Counted from the stretch's first letter, positions 7,124 to 16,150 are shown. The stretch is 64,000 bases of DNA from Muribaculum sp. (GCA_023666965.1 JAMPAZ010000002.1:1-64000); one strand, 5' to 3'. The notes: generated by a model not told the origin, from the sequence alone. Made by a program: numbers and translations.

Positions 7124-7972
7124 TTAATCATGAATTTTGTTCGTGCCGATGAAACGGGTTATGTCAAGTTGCGTCTCATCGTAGATAGTGCTCTTGCCGG
7201 TATCGAGAGTGGCTATCTTTGCCATTTCCTCGGGGGTAAGGGTGAAGTCGAAGATGTTAAAGTTTTCGGCCATACGTTCCTTATGCGTTGACTTTGGAAT
7301 CACGATGATATTCCTTTGGTTGAGCCAACGTAAGATAACTTGAGCCACTGACTTTCTATGTTTGTCAGCGATGGATTTCAACGCGGGGTTGTTGAAAATA
7401 TCGTTTGTTCCCTCGGCAAACGGTGCCCAAGTCTCCTGCTGTATTCCCTCTTGCTGAAGAAATATGTTCGACTCCTTCTGCTGGCGCCACGGATTGGTCT
7501 CAATTTGGTTGACCATCGGTTTTATCTCGTTGTGCAGCATAAGGTCAAGAAGCCGTTCGTCGGAGAAACTTGTCACACCGATAGCTTTTATTCGCCCCTC
7601 CCTATAGAGCTTTTCGGCGGCGCGCCATGCAGCATAATAATTACCGTAGGGCTTATGGAGCAACCACAGGTCAAGATAGTCCAGGCCGAGAAGCGACATT
7701 GACTTGTCGAATGCTTTCAGCGCGTCATCATATTCGTAGTCCTGAACCCAAAGTTTGGTGGTTACGAAAATATCCTCTCGTTTAAGGGCACTGTTGCGGA
7801 TTGCATTGCCCACTTCTTTCTCGTTGAGATAGGCCGCGGCCGTATCGATCATGCGGTAGCCCACTTCAAGTGCGTCGCTTACGCAACGCTCTGTATCTTT
7901 TGCCGGAATCTGATAGACTCCGAACCCTATTGAAGGCATTACAACGCCGTTGTTCAATCTTACTTTTTTCAT
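7124..7972 (-). CDS. Aldo/keto reductase (first of a tandem pair)
   Basis: A full-length 282-residue cytoplasmic aldo/keto reductase with the tetrad Asp/Tyr in MIDTAAAYLNEKEVGNAI, Lys in VTTKLW and His in WLLHKPYG. The coenzyme segment VIPKSTHKERMAENFN is shared with its downstream paralogue. It is the first gene of the four-gene operon and is divergent from the broken AraC gene at 8087, the natural candidate regulator. Aldehyde detoxification is the likely role by family; specificity cannot be assigned. Confidence 0.93.
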   Translation of the reverse strand: MKKVRLNNGVVMPSIGFGVYQIPAKDTERCVSDALEVGYRMIDTAAAYLNEKEVGNAIRNSALKREDIFVTTKLWVQDYEYDDALKAFDKSMSLLGLDYLDLWLLHKPYGNYYAAWRAAEKLYREGRIKAIGVTSFSDERLLDLMLHNEIKPMVNQIETNPWRQQKESNIFLQQEGIQQETWAPFAEGTNDIFNNPALKSIADKHRKSVAQVILRWLNQRNIIVIPKSTHKERMAENFNIFDFTLTPEEMAKIATLDTGKSTIYDETQLDITRFIGTNKIHD

Positions 7973-8086
7973 ATATGGTATATCTTATTGTTTCGTACTG
8001 CAAATTAAACGAATATCAGGTGAAAATGATTTTCAAATAACGTGGCAAAATTTTCACATTTCGTGGATTTTATCTAAATTCGCAAT

Positions 8087-8891
8087 ATGGATACGCCTGA
8101 AAACTACGGAATAGTCTTTACTCGCGGTTTTGATAATCGCTACAACGACCGCATCCTGCACATACTTTGCAAACGAGGAAATGTCGGTTTTACATTTCGG
8201 CGTATGCGATATAATATCGGCAAGGGCGACTATGCGATTATTACCGAAGTATCGTTATCTTCATATTTCACAATGTCACCCGACTTTGAGGGTTTCATCA
8301 TGTGGCTGTCGCATGATTTCATAGATGCCGCTTCCATCCGCAGTAATTACGGTGTGTTTGGCAAACTATCGTTGATGCGCAATCCCGTTATGAGGCTAAA
8401 TGAGAAGGATTTCGTCCGCTGTGCCGATGATTTGGCCAGGCTGAGGGAACGACTCAACGAAAGTCACTTGTTTCGCGACGAGATACTTGGCTCGCTGCTT
8501 GCCGCCCACATTCTGGACCTATACGACATACATTCGCGTCTCGACCATATTGACGAAATTCCGGAACGCGCCGCCAAGTTGATGAACGATTTTATCAATC
8601 TGCTACAAAGTGGCGAATATTTTAAATCGCGGGAATTAGGTCATTACGCATCTCTGCTGTGTATCACCCCCCCACTATCTTTCAGACATCAGCCGCGAGC
8701 TGAGCGGTAAACCTGCCGGTTATTGGATTGACCGATTTGCCATAGCCGAGATTGTCAAAGCAGTAGCCGACAAAAGAATCTCTTTCACAGAAATTTCAGA
8801 AAGATTTAATTTCAGTTCTTTATCACACTTCTCCCACTATTTCAACGCAAAAGTTGTCATGACTCCGACCCAATATCGCAACTCGCAATAG
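8087..8891 (+). pseudogene. AraC-family regulator split by a C7 homopolymer frameshift
   Basis: The first 190 or so codons form an AraC-type sensor domain and the start of the helix-turn-helix region (HYASLLCITP). The frame then slips in seven C residues at 8667-8673 and stops at 8710. With six C residues the reading continues HYLSDISRELSGKPAGYWID and FNFSSLSHFSHYFNAKVVMTPTQYR to a TAG at 8889-8891, a normal AraC C-terminus and a 267-residue protein. The gene is divergent from the aldo/keto reductase operon, which it probably controlled. Decay, phase variation by slippage or a sequencing error are all possible. Confidence 0.85.
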
Positions 8892-8905
8892 AGTTTTTGC
8901 TTATC

Positions 8906-9466
8906 TCATATATGCTTAATAATTTTTGCCGGGACTCCACCGACAACCATATCAGGCGGAACATCTTTCGTCACAACAGCTCCGGCGGCAACTATTGCGT
9001 TGTCGCCGATTGCAACTCCGGCTGTGATGGTGACATTCGCGCCAATCCACACCCCATTGCCAATGCGTATCGGTTTGTGATGTAGATTTTGTCGTTTTGC
9101 CGGATCATGGTCGTGGTTCAGAGTAGCCATCACCACGCAATGGCCAATCAGACAACCGTCACCGATGTAGATACCACCCTGATCCTGAAAGTGGCAGCAG
9201 GAATTAATGAATACATTCTTACCGATGTGGATGTTGCGTCCGAAGTCGGTGTAGAAGGGTGGGAACAAGCGGAAATTCTCATCCATCTCCTGTTCGGTAA
9301 TCTGCCCGAAAAGTTTTCTGATTTCTTCGGGTGTATGGAATTGGCAGTTCAATTCAAACTGCAACTTGCGAGACAAGTCGCTCTGGTGACGCATGAACTG
9401 AATCATCTCGTCCCCTTCGAGCGGCTTGCCCTCAGCTATAAGTTCACGGAATTTCTCGATTGTCAT
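8906..9466 (-). CDS. Sugar O-acetyltransferase, maltose acetyltransferase type
   Basis: The 186-residue protein has the Mac N-terminal helical domain (residues 1-60, with [15 protein letters not shown]) and a left-handed beta-helix of hexapeptide repeats ([56 protein letters not shown]). The catalytic His is in [12 protein letters not shown], and the end [11 protein letters not shown] is standard. These cytoplasmic trimers use acetyl-CoA to acetylate sugars or related hydroxyl compounds. The start overlaps the stop of the upstream hydrolase gene by four bases, so translation is coupled. Confidence 0.93.
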   Translation of the reverse strand: MTIEKFRELIAEGKPLEGDEMIQFMRHQSDLSRKLQFELNCQFHTPEEIRKLFGQITEQEMDENFRLFPPFYTDFGRNIHIGKNVFINSCCHFQDQGGIYIGDGCLIGHCVVMATLNHDHDPAKRQNLHHKPIRIGNGVWIGANVTITAGVAIGDNAIVAAGAVVTKDVPPDMVVGGVPAKIIKHI

Positions 9467-10533
9467 TTCAAATATTCGGTGTAAAAGGCTGCGATTTCGT
9501 CAAAGGGGATGATGTCAATCTGGTCGTAAAGGTCAGTGTGGCTTGCTCCTTTCACGGTCAACATCTGTTTGTTGTCGCCTTTCAAGAGGGCAAAGGTGTC
9601 TTTGCCAAAATAGTAAGAGTGGGCCGCGTCACCGTGAACAATTAAAACCGCACTTTCCAATTCACCTGCGTATTCAAAGAACTTGAAATTGATAAACGGC
9701 AGTGTCGAGGTTGTGTTCCAACCATCGGTCGAGTTGCCGGAACGGGGATGGAAACCACGCGGAGTCTTATAATATGCATGATAGTCCTTCACAAACTGGG
9801 GAGCATCAGCGGGCAGTGGATCAACCACGCCTCCGGCTCGCTGGTGTTTACCTTCGGCATAGTCCTTGGTACGTTGGCCAGCAAGAGCCTTGCGCATGGC
9901 GTTGCGCTTTTCGGCAGAGTTGTCGGCATCAAAGTAGCCATTGGCGCTTACGCGAGTCATATCATACATTGTCGAGGCTACTGTAGCCTTGATACGCGGA
10001 TCGTTGATAGCCGCCTCTATTGCTATGCCACCCCAGCCGCATACGCCAAGTATTCCAACTCGATTAGTATCCACATTTGGCTGCACCATCAGGAAATCCA
10101 CAGCCGCTGAGAAATCCTCCGTGTTGATGTCTGGTGATGCCACACGGCGAGGCATACCTCCACTTTCACCCGTGAAAGATGGGTCAAAGGCGATGGTGAG
10201 GAAACCACGCTCCGCAAGTTGCTGGGCGTACAGACCGCTTGGCTGCTCCTTGACTGCTCCAAACGGGCCGCTGACGGCTATTGCCGGGAGTTTATCCGTT
10301 GCGTCTTTGGGCGTGTACATATCGGCCGCAAGCGTTATGCCGTAGCGGTTTACAAAGGTGACTTTCTTATGGTCAACCTTATCACTCTTTGGGAAAACTT
10401 TGTCCCATTCCTGTGTCAGCTCCAATTTTTCAACCGGAGCGAGCGATGTGTTTGTATTCGGATTATTCATATTCTGAGAATTTGCCGTCAATGCACACAG
10501 TGCAAGTGCGGCTGATAACACTATTATTTTCAT
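9463..10533 (-). CDS. Secreted dienelactone-hydrolase-like alpha/beta hydrolase
   Basis: The 356-residue product has a signal peptide (about 1-19) and an alpha/beta-hydrolase domain. The nucleophile elbow is GVCGWGG with Cys165 rather than Ser, as in dienelactone hydrolases. An acid is likely in [11 protein letters not shown], and the catalytic His is in [10 protein letters not shown] close to the C-terminus. A cap segment rich in charged residues (about 195-265) lies between. Homologues are widespread in gut Bacteroidales next to AraC regulators and reductases. It is the first gene of a two-gene operon with the acetyltransferase and is divergent from the intact AraC gene at 10663. Confidence 0.88.
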   Translation of the reverse strand: MKIIVLSAALALCALTANSQNMNNPNTNTSLAPVEKLELTQEWDKVFPKSDKVDHKKVTFVNRYGITLAADMYTPKDATDKLPAIAVSGPFGAVKEQPSGLYAQQLAERGFLTIAFDPSFTGESGGMPRRVASPDINTEDFSAAVDFLMVQPNVDTNRVGILGVCGWGGIAIEAAINDPRIKATVASTMYDMTRVSANGYFDADNSAEKRNAMRKALAGQRTKDYAEGKHQRAGGVVDPLPADAPQFVKDYHAYYKTPRGFHPRSGNSTDGWNTTSTLPFINFKFFEYAGELESAVLIVHGDAAHSYYFGKDTFALLKGDNKQMLTVKGASHTDLYDQIDIIPFDEIAAFYTEYLK

Positions 10534-10650
10534 TCAATTCATTGTTTTAACACTGCAAATTAACAATGAATTTTGGTCATTGGACTTACCACTTTCAAGG
10601 GATTCCTTAACGAAATCACAGATGACTTCGTTTTATAGATATAAAAGCTG

Positions 10651-10658
10651 TAATTTTG
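10651..10658 (+). promoter_or_regulatory. -7 box abutting the AraC start codon
   Basis: TAATTTTG matches TAnnTTTG exactly and ends four bases before the ATG at 10663. The message would be leaderless or nearly so, unless the in-frame ATG at 10720 is the true start. Confidence 0.55.
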
Positions 10659-10662
10659 CGTT

Positions 10663-11571
10663 ATGACGAACCCAATAATCAAACTTGATTCAATTGATGC
10701 CTACAACAAACTATATGGCATGAAAACTCTACACCCCTTAGTGACGGCAATTGACCTTAAAACCGCCACCAAATCTGTCAACCATATCCGGATGGAATAT
10801 GGAGTATACGCTCTTTTTCTGAAGAATGGCGCGAAATGCTCTATAAAATATGGCCGTAGAAAATATGACTATCAGGAGGGAACGGTAGTCAGCTTTTCAC
10901 CGGGACAAGTGATTGATGTGGATATGGAGGAGAACGAGTTTGCGCCCGACGTAATCGGGCTTATGTTTCACCCCGACCTCATATACGGCACACCGCTCGC
11001 CGAGAAAATATCGGAGTTCAGATTCTTTGACTATTCTGAAATGGAGTCGCTTCATCTATCGGAAGATGAGCGTGCAAAATTCATATATTGCCTTGACATG
11101 ATACGACAGGAACTTAATCATCCTGTTGACACTCATTCTGCAGCCCTCCTGTCTGCCAACATCCAGGTTCTTCTTGAATATATGGATCGGTTCTATGACC
11201 GTCAGTTCATTACACGTCACAAGGTAAATTCTGATATTGTAGCCCAGTTTCATAGAGAGCTTAAAATGTACTACAGAGAAGGTGCTGTGCACACAGCTCC
11301 AACTGTGGCCTATTTTGCCGACATCGCCAATTTATCACAAGGATATTTCAGCGACCTCGTGCGTAAAGAAACCGGGTTAACTCCTAAGGAAATAATTACC
11401 AGACACATTGTAGCTCATGCGAAGCAGTTACTGGTTAAGACTTCAGACGATATATCACAGATTGCATACAGCCTTGGATTTGAATATCCTGCACACTTCA
11501 CACGCATATTCAAGCGTGTCACGGGTAAGAACCCTACTCAATTCAGAGTAGAAATGGCCAACAACAATTAA
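10663..11571 (+). CDS. AraC-family transcriptional regulator
   Basis: A complete 302-residue regulator. The N-terminal cupin-like sensor (about 20-160, AraC_binding type) starts IKLDSIDAYNKLYGMKTLHPLV, as is usual in Bacteroidales. The C-terminal AraC domain has HTH1 in YFADIANLSQGYFSDLVRKETG and HTH2 in ISQIAYSLGFEYPAHFTRIFKRVTG. The ATG at 10663 is kept because homologues share this N-terminus, although a perfect -7 box ends only four bases upstream. It is divergent from the secreted hydrolase-acetyltransferase operon, which it probably regulates. The inducer is unknown. Confidence 0.93.
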   Translation: MTNPIIKLDSIDAYNKLYGMKTLHPLVTAIDLKTATKSVNHIRMEYGVYALFLKNGAKCSIKYGRRKYDYQEGTVVSFSPGQVIDVDMEENEFAPDVIGLMFHPDLIYGTPLAEKISEFRFFDYSEMESLHLSEDERAKFIYCLDMIRQELNHPVDTHSAALLSANIQVLLEYMDRFYDRQFITRHKVNSDIVAQFHRELKMYYREGAVHTAPTVAYFADIANLSQGYFSDLVRKETGLTPKEIITRHIVAHAKQLLVKTSDDISQIAYSLGFEYPAHFTRIFKRVTGKNPTQFRVEMANNN

Positions 11572-11583
11572 AAAGGCATATAA

Positions 11584-11731
11584 ATAACATGTCTGAAAGT
11601 TGTAAAAATCACAGTGTTGAAACGCACGTATGAAAAAGAATTGGCTGACGAATATGCCATGCCGGAGTTGAAGCAGTGTCTAGCTCTCAAAGAAGGACAG
11701 GTGTTTTATGCCTGGATTGGGAGAGACCTTT
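11584..11731 (+). pseudogene. TIGR04076-like stub, truncated
   Basis: The frame opens after a stop at 11581-11583 and reads VKITVLKRTYEKELADEYA then CLALKEGQVFYAW. This resembles the N-terminus of TIGR04076 proteins (about 90-100 residues, with conserved Cys and EGQ/EGD). There is no ATG, and after about 45 codons the frame runs into the 3' end of the opposite-strand exporter gene, so the rest is gone. It is best seen as a 5' fragment cut off by rearrangement. The family match is by eye only. Confidence 0.4.
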
Positions 11732-12769
11732 TTAAAGCCAGACGGGAGCGAGATACTTCGACAGAAGATAACCTCCACCGATCAGCCATACATACAGGCA
11801 AGCGGCCAGCACAAACGGCTTTGCCCCTGCTTTTTTGAACTTGTCCACACTCGTCTCTGCTCCTAATGCAGCCATGGCCATAGTCAACAAAAATGTGTCG
11901 ATATAGTTGATTGTATCAACCAGCGCAGCAGGGAGCAGGTCAAATGAATTAAACCCGATTACGGCCAGAAAACCTACTGCAAACCAGGGGATGTTCACCT
12001 TGCCCTTTTCTCCCGAAGCATCGGCCGACGATTTACGACGGGCAACCCAAAATCCGAGAATAAGCAACACCGGGACTAGAAGCATCACTCTGATCATCTT
12101 GACTATAATGGCCACATTTGCAATTTCACCGCCCATGGCATTTCCGGCACCGACCGCGTGGGCCACTTCGTGGAGCGTCGAACCGGAATATATTCCCATC
12201 TCCTGAGGTGTCAAGTCAAGCAATCCTGAGCGATAGGCTATAGGATACAAAAACATCGAAAGTGTGCCGAATATAACCACCGTAGCCACTGATACAGCCG
12301 TCTTATACGGCTGAGTTCTGATGGTCGACTCTGCTCCAAGCACAGCGGCCGCGCCGCAGATTCCGCTTCCCACGGATGTCAAGAGCGCCGTGTCACGATC
12401 CATCTTAAGCAAACGTCCTATCCCTATTCCGCCCAATATCGTGACAGTTACGACAATCGCATCTATGACTATTCCCGAAACTCCAACGTTGACCACATCT
12501 TGAAAAGTCAACCTGAAGCCATAAAGTATTATGCCTATCCTAAGGATTCTCTTGGAGCAAAACTGTATGCCCGGAACCCACGTTTCAGGCAGATTGTTAC
12601 GCAACGAGTTGGCATACAGCATTCCTAATATTATTCCGATAATCATCGGACTGAAAGAAATGTCCTTGAAAAACCGCGCCTCGCCGATATAGAAGGCCGC
12701 GCAAGCAAACAGCGCAATCAACAGTACGCCGTGCAACATACTCACTCTCTTTTCTGAAATTTTTGGCAT
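11732..12769 (-). CDS. YeiH/UPF0324-family putative sulfate exporter
   Basis: This 345-residue integral membrane protein has about ten hydrophobic segments. Family hallmarks are visible: FSPMIIGIILGMLYANSL, LRIGIILYGFRLTFQDV, GSGICGAAAVLGAES and STLHEVAHAVGAG. The family (Conserved hypothetical 698) is annotated as putative sulfate or anion exporter, with little direct evidence for the transported ion. The gene is alone on the minus strand with its own promoter and ends next to the TIGR04076-like stub. Length and motifs suggest it is intact. Confidence 0.9.
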   Translation of the reverse strand: MPKISEKRVSMLHGVLLIALFACAAFYIGEARFFKDISFSPMIIGIILGMLYANSLRNNLPETWVPGIQFCSKRILRIGIILYGFRLTFQDVVNVGVSGIVIDAIVVTVTILGGIGIGRLLKMDRDTALLTSVGSGICGAAAVLGAESTIRTQPYKTAVSVATVVIFGTLSMFLYPIAYRSGLLDLTPQEMGIYSGSTLHEVAHAVGAGNAMGGEIANVAIIVKMIRVMLLVPVLLILGFWVARRKSSADASGEKGKVNIPWFAVGFLAVIGFNSFDLLPAALVDTINYIDTFLLTMAMAALGAETSVDKFKKAGAKPFVLAACLYVWLIGGGYLLSKYLAPVWL

Positions 12770-12840
12770 AGAAGCTTAATTATTTCCGTAAATATTCTGA
12801 CAATTAACCTAATCGACCAACGACGCAAGATTAACAAGTG

Positions 12841-12871
12841 CAAAATTAGAGAAATTCCACCTATCGGCAAG
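12841..12871 (-). promoter_or_regulatory. Promoter of the YeiH-type gene
   Basis: On the minus strand, CTTG (12868-12871) is followed 19 bases later by TAATTTTG (12841-12848), fitting the Bacteroidota -33/-7 layout. The leader to the ATG at 12769 would be about 65 bases. Confidence 0.6.
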
Positions 12872-12918
12872 AAATAATCTCGGATAAATTTATCACAAAC
12901 GCCTTATTACAGGTTCTG

Positions 12919-14349
12919 TTACTGGGCAGGCAGACTGAACACAAACTCCAAGCCGCCTCCTGACGCATTCCGGACTTTGATTGCACCGTTCATTGAAATG
13001 AAAATTCTGTTTACCAACGACAAACCAAGTCCTGATCCTCCGTTTTTTCTAGCTCTCCCATTGTCAACCCGGTAGAACAAGTCAAACAATCGGTTAATAT
13101 GCACTTCGTCGACTCCTGCGCCGTTGTCGGAAAAAGAGAACAGCATCTGCCCATTGTCCTCGCATAGCCAGTTTAGAGTTATCCGAGTACCACCTGAATG
13201 CTGAGCCGCGTTATAAATAAGGTTCAACAGTGCATTTGTGAGCAACGATGCATGACCTTTGACATAACACTCTTTAGGAATATTAAATTCAAATTCCATG
13301 TCGCCTGCCACCCTGCCCTGATTAACCTCGTTGGCGAGCTTGACGGCTATGTCATAAAAATTAAACACCTTACATTCCAGCGTGCCGCCCGTCTCCTGCA
13401 ACCGCATTACCGTGTTCAAGTCAGATATCAGCCCTACAAGCCGGTCGGTATTCTCCTTTGCCCTTACGAGAAACCGTTGCTTCTGCACCTCAGGCATATC
13501 TTCATTATCCAAGATTGTATCGAGATAGCCTTTTATAATTCCGACGGGGGTGTTAAGTTCATGGCTTACATTCATGCCTATTTGACGCTCATGGTGAAAT
13601 TTTTCCTCCTCAGCGCGTAGCTTTTCGCGGTAAAGCAGGAGCAATTTTTTAGAGACTTCGCCAAGCTCATCCTTCGAAAAGTTCCACGACTCAATATTTT
13701 CCGGCAGTTTGTTCGACGAAATGGCATCCGCAAAATCGCGAAGTACATACACATTTTTACATACAGCCCTTGAGCCTAAATATGCAAGTATGAATGACAA
13801 TATGCCGAGTCCGATGACTACAACCCAAATCATCGGGTCAATCCCGATAAATTCAAGAACCTCTCCGTTATAGGGCAATGCCGCAAAGGTATGTATCTTG
13901 CCGTCTGGACTTGGCTCGGAACTTACCATAAACCGTGTGCCCCCTAAATTCACGTCATTAAGGTAGACCGTGCCGCGATTATTCCACATCTGCTCGAACT
14001 CCGGCAGAATGTTTCCTGAGCTGTCATGTATAAAAATTGTCGCTTCGTAATTGTCCGCTATGATTTTGCCGTTGCTGTCATAGACTGTCAAGCGCAACGG
14101 ATCCAAAGTGGTCTGACTAGTAAACAGCTTGATAAAGTCGACCGTGCTCTGCAAATCCGCATTGCTCTCGTATGCATCTATTACAGTATTATTGACATTC
14201 ACGAGTCGGTTCTCGAGATTATAGCTCAACCGATGCCTCTCGTGGACAATGAAATATATTATAGTAATGCCTATGACAAGCCAAAGCAGCCCGACTATCG
14301 GGAAGAACAGCTTCCAGTGAAGACGCATAAAACGATGTTTATCCGACAT
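12919..14349 (-). CDS. Sensor histidine kinase, orphan
   Basis: The 476-residue kinase has two membrane spans (about 13-34 and 172-191) around an extracytoplasmic sensor of about 135 residues. A linker helix follows, then the HisKA domain with H-box MNVSHELNTPVGII (His263) and an HATPase domain with N-box ALLNLIYNAAQHS, G1 DNGAGVDE and G2 GGSGLGLSLVNRI. All catalytic motifs are present. No response regulator is adjacent on either side, so its partner must be elsewhere or lost. The variant H-box ELNTPVG is common in Bacteroidales PhoR-like kinases. The signal sensed is unknown. Confidence 0.92.
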   Translation of the reverse strand: MSDKHRFMRLHWKLFFPIVGLLWLVIGITIIYFIVHERHRLSYNLENRLVNVNNTVIDAYESNADLQSTVDFIKLFTSQTTLDPLRLTVYDSNGKIIADNYEATIFIHDSSGNILPEFEQMWNNRGTVYLNDVNLGGTRFMVSSEPSPDGKIHTFAALPYNGEVLEFIGIDPMIWVVVIGLGILSFILAYLGSRAVCKNVYVLRDFADAISSNKLPENIESWNFSKDELGEVSKKLLLLYREKLRAEEEKFHHERQIGMNVSHELNTPVGIIKGYLDTILDNEDMPEVQKQRFLVRAKENTDRLVGLISDLNTVMRLQETGGTLECKVFNFYDIAVKLANEVNQGRVAGDMEFEFNIPKECYVKGHASLLTNALLNLIYNAAQHSGGTRITLNWLCEDNGQMLFSFSDNGAGVDEVHINRLFDLFYRVDNGRARKNGGSGLGLSLVNRIFISMNGAIKVRNASGGGLEFVFSLPAQ

Positions 14350-14389
14350 ATATCAGCAAAATCTTAGACTGTTATATTTTTCCGTTTAA

Positions 14390-14397
14390 CAAAGTTA
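14390..14397 (-). promoter_or_regulatory. -7 box of the sensor kinase
   Basis: TAACTTTG on the minus strand fits TAnnTTTG, about 40 bases before the start codon at 14349. No -33 element is evident. Confidence 0.5.
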
Positions 14398-14530
14398 ACT
14401 AATTTTGTAAAATAAATGTTCTCGTCGGACGGAATTAACATCTTTTCGCCCGTCTGCCGACGCTTAGTTACGCCACTTTTAGCATACACTTTTAAAGCTT
14501 GTTTACTTATAGTATTAATGACAAAATTGG

Positions 14531-14538
14531 TAACTTTG
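14531..14538 (+). promoter_or_regulatory. -7 box of the TSCPD gene
   Basis: TAACTTTG is a perfect TAnnTTTG match 26 bases before the ATG at 14565. It makes the upstream extension of this reading frame (to 14499) untenable as coding. Confidence 0.6.
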
Positions 14539-14564
14539 TCGTCACAAAACCAATCATTAAAATT

Positions 14565-14810
14565 ATGGCTAATTACATATACTTTACCGAGGGCACCTGC
14601 TCTCGCCAAATTGAGTTCGAAATCGAGAACGGATTAATTAAAGATGTAAAATTCATGGGTGGTTGCAACGGCAATTTACAGGGAATCGGAGCACTGGTAA
14701 AAGGCATGACTCCGAAAGATGTCATTGACCGTCTTGAAGGCATCCGATGCGGAGCAAAGACAACATCTTGTCCCGACCAACTTGCGCAAGCGCTTAAAGA
14801 GTTACTTTAA
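14565..14810 (+). CDS. TSCPD-domain protein (TIGR03905 family)
   Basis: An 81-residue cytoplasmic protein matching TIGR03905: N-terminal YFTEGTCSRQIEFEI, then VKFMGGCNGNLQGIGALVKG and the diagnostic TTSCPDQLAQALKE at the C-terminus. The TSCPD domain also occurs at the end of class II ribonucleotide reductases, where its cysteines may bind metal; stand-alone copies have no established function. ATG 14565 is chosen over upstream alternatives because a perfect -7 box ends 26 bases before it. A strong terminator follows at 14835. Confidence 0.92.
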   Translation: MANYIYFTEGTCSRQIEFEIENGLIKDVKFMGGCNGNLQGIGALVKGMTPKDVIDRLEGIRCGAKTTSCPDQLAQALKELL

Positions 14811-14834
14811 AGTCAATACGTAGACATGCACCTG

Positions 14835-14872
14835 ATTGGACAATCAGAAATTTTCTCGATTGTCCAATTTTT
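14835..14872 (+). terminator. Rho-independent terminator after the TSCPD gene
   Basis: ATTGGACAATC (14835-14845) and GATTGTCCAAT (14858-14868) form a perfect 11-bp stem with a 12-base loop, followed directly by a T-run. Confidence 0.85.
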
Positions 14873-14985
14873 GTAAATTTCATTTTATACACATATCCAT
14901 TAGACCATTATCAAACAAAGGATTACACACCAAAATCATTAACACGTCCGACAAAATCCATTATCCAAAATTGCTATATTTTTAG

Positions 14986-14993
14986 TATATTTG
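14986..14993 (+). promoter_or_regulatory. -7 box of the collapsed efflux operon
   Basis: TATATTTG fits TAnnTTTG and lies about 64 bases before the ATG at 15057. It is presumably the original promoter of the RND operon, and could still transcribe the fused relic. Confidence 0.45.
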
Positions 14994-15056
14994 TTCAAAT
15001 TAGAGATTTTGCTCTCAGCTCTACAATAATGAACCACAACGATTATTAGTCAGGAA

Positions 15057-15769
15057 ATGCATTCAAGATACTTAATTCACGGAGCTATAGTAATAGTTTT
15101 ATCCCTTTCGTCGTGTACAACTAAAGAAAACGGCCGTCTCGACCGGATAGCCTATCCCACTCAGGTCAAGTCACCGGTAAACGGCGTGGCAAGCATGATA
15201 CCTTATCGCGTGGGAGCACTTGTCAGTCCGAATATAGCTCAGCCATTAGTCACGGTCAGCGACGATGAAGAAATATATGCCTACTTTTCTATGTCGGAAA
15301 ACAGTATGCTCTAACATTATCGGGCAATGTAGGATGGACCACATCGTCGGGCGCATCCGTATCAAATCCATCGGCATGGATAGCCAACGCTCTCGGATCA
15401 ATCACAGCCCCAATATTCAGCAGAGGCACAAATGAAGCTAAACTCGAAATAGCCAGAAGTGAGAACGAGATAGCCCGCCTAAAATTCCAGCAAACATTGT
15501 TGGATGCCGGCATGGAGGTCAATGATGCAATCTCCGACTGGCAGACTGCAAGCGACAGACTCATACTCGACAAGAAACAAATCGTCGCCCTACAAGGTGC
15601 AGTCCATAATACCCGACTGCTAATGCGCAACACCAGCACCAACTATCTCGAAGTGCTAACGGCACAACAACGTCTGCTTGAGGCTGAACTGACCGAGGCT
15701 TCCGACAGATTTGCCGAGATTCAAGCCGTCATTTCTCTTTATCATGCCGTCGGGGGCGGAGTTTTCTGA
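15057..15769 (+). pseudogene. Collapsed RND efflux operon: adaptor fragment joined to TolC-like fragment
   Basis: The first 85 codons are pieces of a periplasmic adaptor (AcrA/MexA type). A lipoprotein signal ending SLSSC is joined to the late part of the adaptor, VKSPVNGVASMIPYRVGALVSP to TVSDDEEIYAYFSMSENS, with about 120-130 residues missing between. The frame stops at 15312-15314. From 15311 in another frame, LTLSGNVGWTTSSGASVSNPSAW and ITAPIFSRGTNEAKLEIARSE continue to a stop at 15769; this is the C-terminal third of an OprM/TolC-type outer-membrane factor. The whole RND pump and most of the channel are gone. Two deletions in one operon explain the structure. No functional product is expected. 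Confidence 0.85.
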
Positions 15770-15862
15770 ATTTTGTTCTAAAAGATATGGAATCCGGAAA
15801 TAGGATCTGACCGCTGCGGTATTGTGCCTATTACACGGATATACCGGGCAACAAAAAAGACG

Positions 15863-16122
15863 GTGTGTCAAAATGCAATTATCGCATCTGAAAGATGCTA
15901 AATTCGTATAGTCGGGGATAGGCGCGTTGCGCCTATCCCCGGTTTATGTTTGAAACAGCAATAAAATCTGGAAAGATTTAACAACTTATTAATCAACAAT
16001 AAATCTTTGCAGATTTTGCACATTAAACCAATATAAAACCGGGCAAATCGATCCAACGACCGCTTTACCCGGCTATACAAGTTAAGCTTCTTTTCAGAAG
16101 CAAATGCTATTTTGACACATCC
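15863..16122. repeat. 259-bp multi-hairpin element with inverted termini
   Basis: The ends are inverted copies of one motif: TGTGTCAAAAT at 15864-15874, and its complement ATTTTGACACA at 16109-16119. Just inside each end is a small stem-loop of the same design, GCATC-TGAAA-GATGC (15884-15898) and, on the other strand, GCTTC-TGAAAA-GAAGC (16086-16101); the stems differ but stay paired. The interior has a perfect 13-bp palindrome (15913-15925 with 15929-15941, loop GTT) and an 18-bp inverted repeat with one mismatch (15963-15980 with 16000-16017). No credible gene is inside. It resembles a MITE- or REP-like element, and a related end pair lies at 24462-24521. Confidence 0.65.
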
Positions 16123-16150
16123 CCCCTCGATATTAGATAAAAACTAATTT

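Noticed and set aside
6548..7291. A 247-codon plus-strand frame
   Set aside because: It lies across the two aldo/keto reductases on the other strand and bridges two genes.
14364..14609. An 81-codon minus-strand frame
   Set aside because: It overlaps the promoters of the sensor kinase and TSCPD genes and the start of the latter.
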